Below, one piece after another: positions 5,835 to 7,738 of a stretch of DNA of 7,738 bases. Each line of letters opens with the position of its first letter. Positions within the stretch are counted from its first letter, which is position 1. The position numbers and the translations under genes were made by a program. Below the pieces are notes generated by a model. The model saw only the letters and a list, made by a program, of their open reading frames with translations, searched no databases and was not told the DNA's origin. This DNA is from JAKLQJ01 sp964534135. Its GTDB lineage: Bacteria; Elusimicrobiota; Elusimicrobia; Elusimicrobiales; UBA9959. The DNA lies in contig CAZHQC010000110.1 of NCBI GenBank assembly GCA_964534135.1, positions 1-7,738 of the forward strand, read 5' to 3'.

Positions 5835-6923
5835 TTAAGAGTCTTGCCGCTTTTTAAGTTCCAATAAACTTTTGATACAAGCCTTATTATCTCTATCAAG
5901 CCTTATAGCCTTATTTAAATGTTTTTCAGCCTTAGTAAAATTGTTCAGATTAAACTCTTTTAAACCTTTTTTAAAATATCTCTGAGAATATTCTTTGGCC
6001 ATATTAAAAGAGAAAACTTTAAAGTCCTTTCCCTTTGCTGATTTTAATTTTAATTTAAAATCGCTCAATAAATCATCAACTGTTTTAGAACCAAAACCAA
6101 TTGTATTATCAAAAACTTTTTTTTGACTATCTTTCTTAATTTCTTGCCCCATTAAATATTCATACATTAAACAATCAAACCTTATGCCGCTCAAATATTT
6201 AGCTATTTTTAAGTATTTTTTCAGAGTCCTATCTTCTTCAGCGGTAAATTTAAAAAACTCATATATAAGACCGGAATTGTTTAGAGAAAGTTTTAAAATC
6301 AAATTATAGTTCCTAAAAACGAGATGTTTTTCAATTGCTTTAAGAATATTTTCATACTCATGCATTATATATTCATCATTAAAATCAACAATATTCTTTT
6401 TAAGAATTTTTTTTCTAAACTCCGCCATTAAACTTTTGTATTTTAAACCGGCACTTTTCTTCAAGGTATATCTTATAGCCGGCCTATTGGGATAATAATT
6501 AAAATATTGTTTTTGAATTATTTTAAAGCCCGCCTCATCCGCTATTTCTTCCATAAGCTCAATAGGAAAACAATATACATGACTCATCCCTTCACTTTCA
6601 CTTCCATAAATCCAACCCAGAATATTTTCTCGTTCGCTTTTATTGCCCTTTGAAAAATTTTCAAATGATTTTTCAAGATGAGGAGTTTCAATAATTAAAG
6701 CGTCCCCGGATTGTAAGGTTCTAAATGCCTCACTTAAAAAATATTTAGTTCTAAAAAACCCCAAATGCTCAATTAAATGCAAAGCCTTTATCTCACTAAC
6801 CGACTCGCTTTTTATATCAAGAGCATACGCCGGCATTATTTTATCCGCCAGAGATTCTCTATTTGAATCAATATTTATATAATTTTTAAGATGATTGTAA
6901 CCGCAACCGATATTTAATTTCAT
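5835..6923 (-). CDS. SAM-dependent class I methyltransferase with C-terminal TPR
   Basis: The start is taken as the ATG at 6921-6923 (362 aa) because the first residues then read MKLNIGCGYNHLKNYINID, the glycine-rich SAM motif I expected at the extreme N-terminus. An upstream in-frame TTG would place REP sequence in the protein. Further family signatures are ALHLIEHLG (post-I, EH motif) and a TLQSGDALIIETPHLE strand. This is the Methyltransf_11-like type often found in glycan or surface-polymer clusters. The middle (about 130-305) is helical and unassigned. The last 53 residues hold one TPR-like unit (YFKKGLKEFNLNNFTKAEKHLNKAIRLDRDN), which may bind a partner. The substrate is unknown. GGAG, 11 bases upstream, lies inside REP copy 1. 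The gene follows the transposase by 34 bases and precedes the small lipoprotein pair by 49 bases. The stop is TAA. Confidence 0.8.
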   Translation of the reverse strand: MKLNIGCGYNHLKNYINIDSNRESLADKIMPAYALDIKSESVSEIKALHLIEHLGFFRTKYFLSEAFRTLQSGDALIIETPHLEKSFENFSKGNKSERENILGWIYGSESEGMSHVYCFPIELMEEIADEAGFKIIQKQYFNYYPNRPAIRYTLKKSAGLKYKSLMAEFRKKILKKNIVDFNDEYIMHEYENILKAIEKHLVFRNYNLILKLSLNNSGLIYEFFKFTAEEDRTLKKYLKIAKYLSGIRFDCLMYEYLMGQEIKKDSQKKVFDNTIGFGSKTVDDLLSDFKLKLKSAKGKDFKVFSFNMAKEYSQRYFKKGLKEFNLNNFTKAEKHLNKAIRLDRDNKACIKSLLELKKRQDS

Positions 6924-6930
6924 AATAAAA

Positions 6931-6955
6931 CCATCTCCAATCCCGCATTGAAATA
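6931..6955 (-). repeat. REP-like hairpin, copy 1 (between transposase and methyltransferase)
   Basis: On the minus strand TTTCAAT and ATTGGAG pair (with G-T wobbles) around the loop GCGGG. The 25-base unit matches copy 2 at 24 positions. It begins three bases past the transposase stop codon and supplies the GGAG upstream of the methyltransferase ATG. Confidence 0.8.
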
Positions 6956-6957
6956 GG

Positions 6958-7605
6958 CTAGGCCTCAAGAAGCAAATGCTTTATATCTGCCAATTCTCTT
7001 TGATACTCCTTCCTTTCATTTACAAATTCGGCATAAGCCACATTATTCATATCTAAGTAATCCCTAAAATCACAAATAGAATTTTTGAGCTTTCCAATAT
7101 ATTCTTTGTAGGATGAGGCGCCCCAATCTTCCGGCTTATCAACTAAATATGAGGTCACAGGATTAAGATGCACATATCGCGTCAAATGAAGCAATTGTTC
7201 ATCCGTTTCAACCAAAACACTTTTAAATCTTCCTTCCCACAAAGGACCCTTTCTATTATGCTTAACATTAAAATATTTACTGTAACTTTTTAAAACACGA
7301 TTCATAAATTTTGAAACACACTTTTCTTTACTAGGAGATAAAACCAAGTGAATATGAGTCGGCATTATGCAATATGCAATTATTTTGGATAATCTCTCCC
7401 GCGTATCTAATCCTTTATCTAATATATTATCGTTTTTATTCCAAAAAACAGAAAATTTAGATTTAGGGTTATCCTGATTATAAAAAGCAATAGTTCTAAC
7501 TATTCTTTTGTAATCATCATCGTTATTAAATATCTTATATCCAGCGATACTTTTAGTAAAAATATGATAAACACTATTTACAGCCAAAATATTTCTACAA
7601 GGCAT
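6958..7605 (-). CDS. REP-associated tyrosine transposase (RAYT), Y1/HUH family
   Basis: The product is 215 aa from the ATG at 7603-7605. That start is chosen because GGAGG lies six bases upstream and the family's N-terminal block (NSVYHIFTKSIAGYKIF) follows at once. An in-frame ATG seven codons earlier lies inside the REP loop and is unlikely. Y1_Tnp (PF01797) signatures are the metal-binding HIH in MPTHIHLVL (residues 84-86), the catalytic tyrosine region SYSKYFN (Y108 or Y111), GPLWEGRFKS (about 121-129), RYVHLNPV (143-150) and WGASSYKEY. The LWxGRFKS and RYxHLNP blocks are typical of RAYTs rather than of classic IS200 TnpA. The enzyme nicks and joins single-stranded REP hairpins. All motifs are intact, so it is probably active. 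The stop is TAG. Confidence 0.9.
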   Translation of the reverse strand: MPCRNILAVNSVYHIFTKSIAGYKIFNNDDDYKRIVRTIAFYNQDNPKSKFSVFWNKNDNILDKGLDTRERLSKIIAYCIMPTHIHLVLSPSKEKCVSKFMNRVLKSYSKYFNVKHNRKGPLWEGRFKSVLVETDEQLLHLTRYVHLNPVTSYLVDKPEDWGASSYKEYIGKLKNSICDFRDYLDMNNVAYAEFVNERKEYQRELADIKHLLLEA

Positions 7606-7608
7606 ACA

Positions 7609-7633
7609 CCACCTCCAATCCCGCATTGAAATA
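7609..7633 (-). repeat. REP-like hairpin, copy 2 (5' of the transposase gene)
   Basis: It has the same TTTCAAT-GCGGG-ATTGGAG hairpin as copy 1 on the minus strand, followed by GTGG. Its 3' arm and flank contain GGAGG, the Shine-Dalgarno of the transposase gene, so folding of the hairpin in the mRNA would partly hide that site. Confidence 0.8.
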
Positions 7634-7654
7634 ATATTCTCATTGTAACAAATA

Positions 7655-7675
7655 ATTCCAATGCGGGATTGGAAT
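7655..7675 (+). repeat. REP-like hairpin, copy 3 (inverted relative to copies 1 and 2)
   Basis: ATTCCAAT and ATTGGAAT form a perfect 8-bp stem around the same GCGGG loop, here on the plus strand, followed by GGG. Differences from copies 1 and 2 fall in the stem and keep it paired (C-G here, T-G there). This shows that the structure is conserved. Confidence 0.8.
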
Positions 7676-7701
7676 GGGTTAAGTTTGTAGTAATTTTTTT
7701 A

Positions 7702-7735
7702 AAATGTCATATATGCGTTAAATAGAAATGTCATA
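7702..7735. repeat. Short direct repeat at the window edge
   Basis: AAATGTCATA occurs at 7702-7711 and 7726-7735, a period of 24 bases. It follows a T-rich run. It could be the first units of an iteron-like array or the terminal region of another mobile element outside the window; two copies are too few to decide. Confidence 0.35.
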
Positions 7736-7738
7736 GTC

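Larger units (their letters stand above)
6931..7678 (-). mobile_element. REP-RAYT module (transposase gene with three flanking REP hairpins)
   Basis: A Y1 transposase gene of the RAYT type is bracketed by REP copies 1 and 2 in its own orientation. A third, inverted copy lies beyond copy 2, so copies 2 and 3 form a head-to-head pair. This matches the known REPtron/BIME arrangement, in which the transposase recognises the hairpins as single-stranded DNA. No target-site duplication or IS200-style ends are evident. The module has probably landed at the head of the methyltransferase operon. Confidence 0.6.

Noticed and set aside
6924..6968. Upstream TTG start adding 15 residues to the methyltransferase
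   Set aside because: Those codons are REP sequence overlapping the transposase stop, and the SAM motif normally begins a few residues from the N-terminus, as it does from the ATG at 6921-6923.
7603..7626. Upstream ATG adding MRDWRWC to the transposase
   Set aside because: That ATG is part of the invariant REP hairpin, and the strong GGAGG sits downstream of it, correctly spaced for the ATG at 7603-7605.
7634..7660. Sigma-70-type promoter upstream of the transposase (TTGGAA and TATTAT)
   Set aside because: The spacer is 19 bases and the -35 matches only 4 of 6 positions. In such AT-rich sequence this is too weak to call.

Overview
This is an AT-rich bacterial window with Gram-negative-type envelope genes: two lipoprotein signal types and a secreted protein with a Sec signal peptide. 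Shine-Dalgarno sites are clear, and TGA is used as an ordinary stop (for example at the ends of the 319-aa and 109-aa genes). I cannot name the phylum with confidence. An uncultured Elusimicrobia/Omnitrophica-like or similar lineage would fit, but that is only a guess.

Layout. A small two-helix bacterial PH-domain membrane protein (272-730, minus) and an RlmD/RumA-type tRNA/rRNA uracil methyltransferase (1275-2564, plus) are divergent. About 540 noncoding bases separate them, holding a promoter for each gene and a block of imperfect repeats. Convergent to rlmD is a minus-strand run of six genes, read from right to left. It starts with a REP-associated tyrosine transposase (6958-7605) flanked by three copies of a REP-like hairpin. 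Next come a SAM methyltransferase with a C-terminal TPR (5835-6923), two tandem paralogous small lipoprotein-like genes (5456-5785 and 5108-5440), a secreted protein with four cysteines after its signal peptide (4105-5064), and a large lipoprotein with a GNA1162/DUF799-like C-terminus (2603-4108).

Main discovery candidate. The two small paralogs align without gaps for about 104 residues. At residue 85 one has Cys (TGC) and the other has in-frame TGA. After the TGA the frame stays open to a TAG at 5108-5110, giving 110 residues against 109 in the paralog. The next 15 codons match the paralog in 14 amino acids, with six synonymous differences. A hairpin with the spacing and apical-loop G expected of a bacterial SECIS follows the TGA, and its upper stem is broken in the Cys copy. 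I infer an undescribed selenoprotein/Cys-protein pair with a U/C-x7-C tail (x7 = GPYPGYP). No Sec machinery gene lies in the window, so this is testable but unproven.

A second point of interest is that the REP hairpins around the transposase carry the Shine-Dalgarno sequence of both the transposase gene and the methyltransferase gene behind it.
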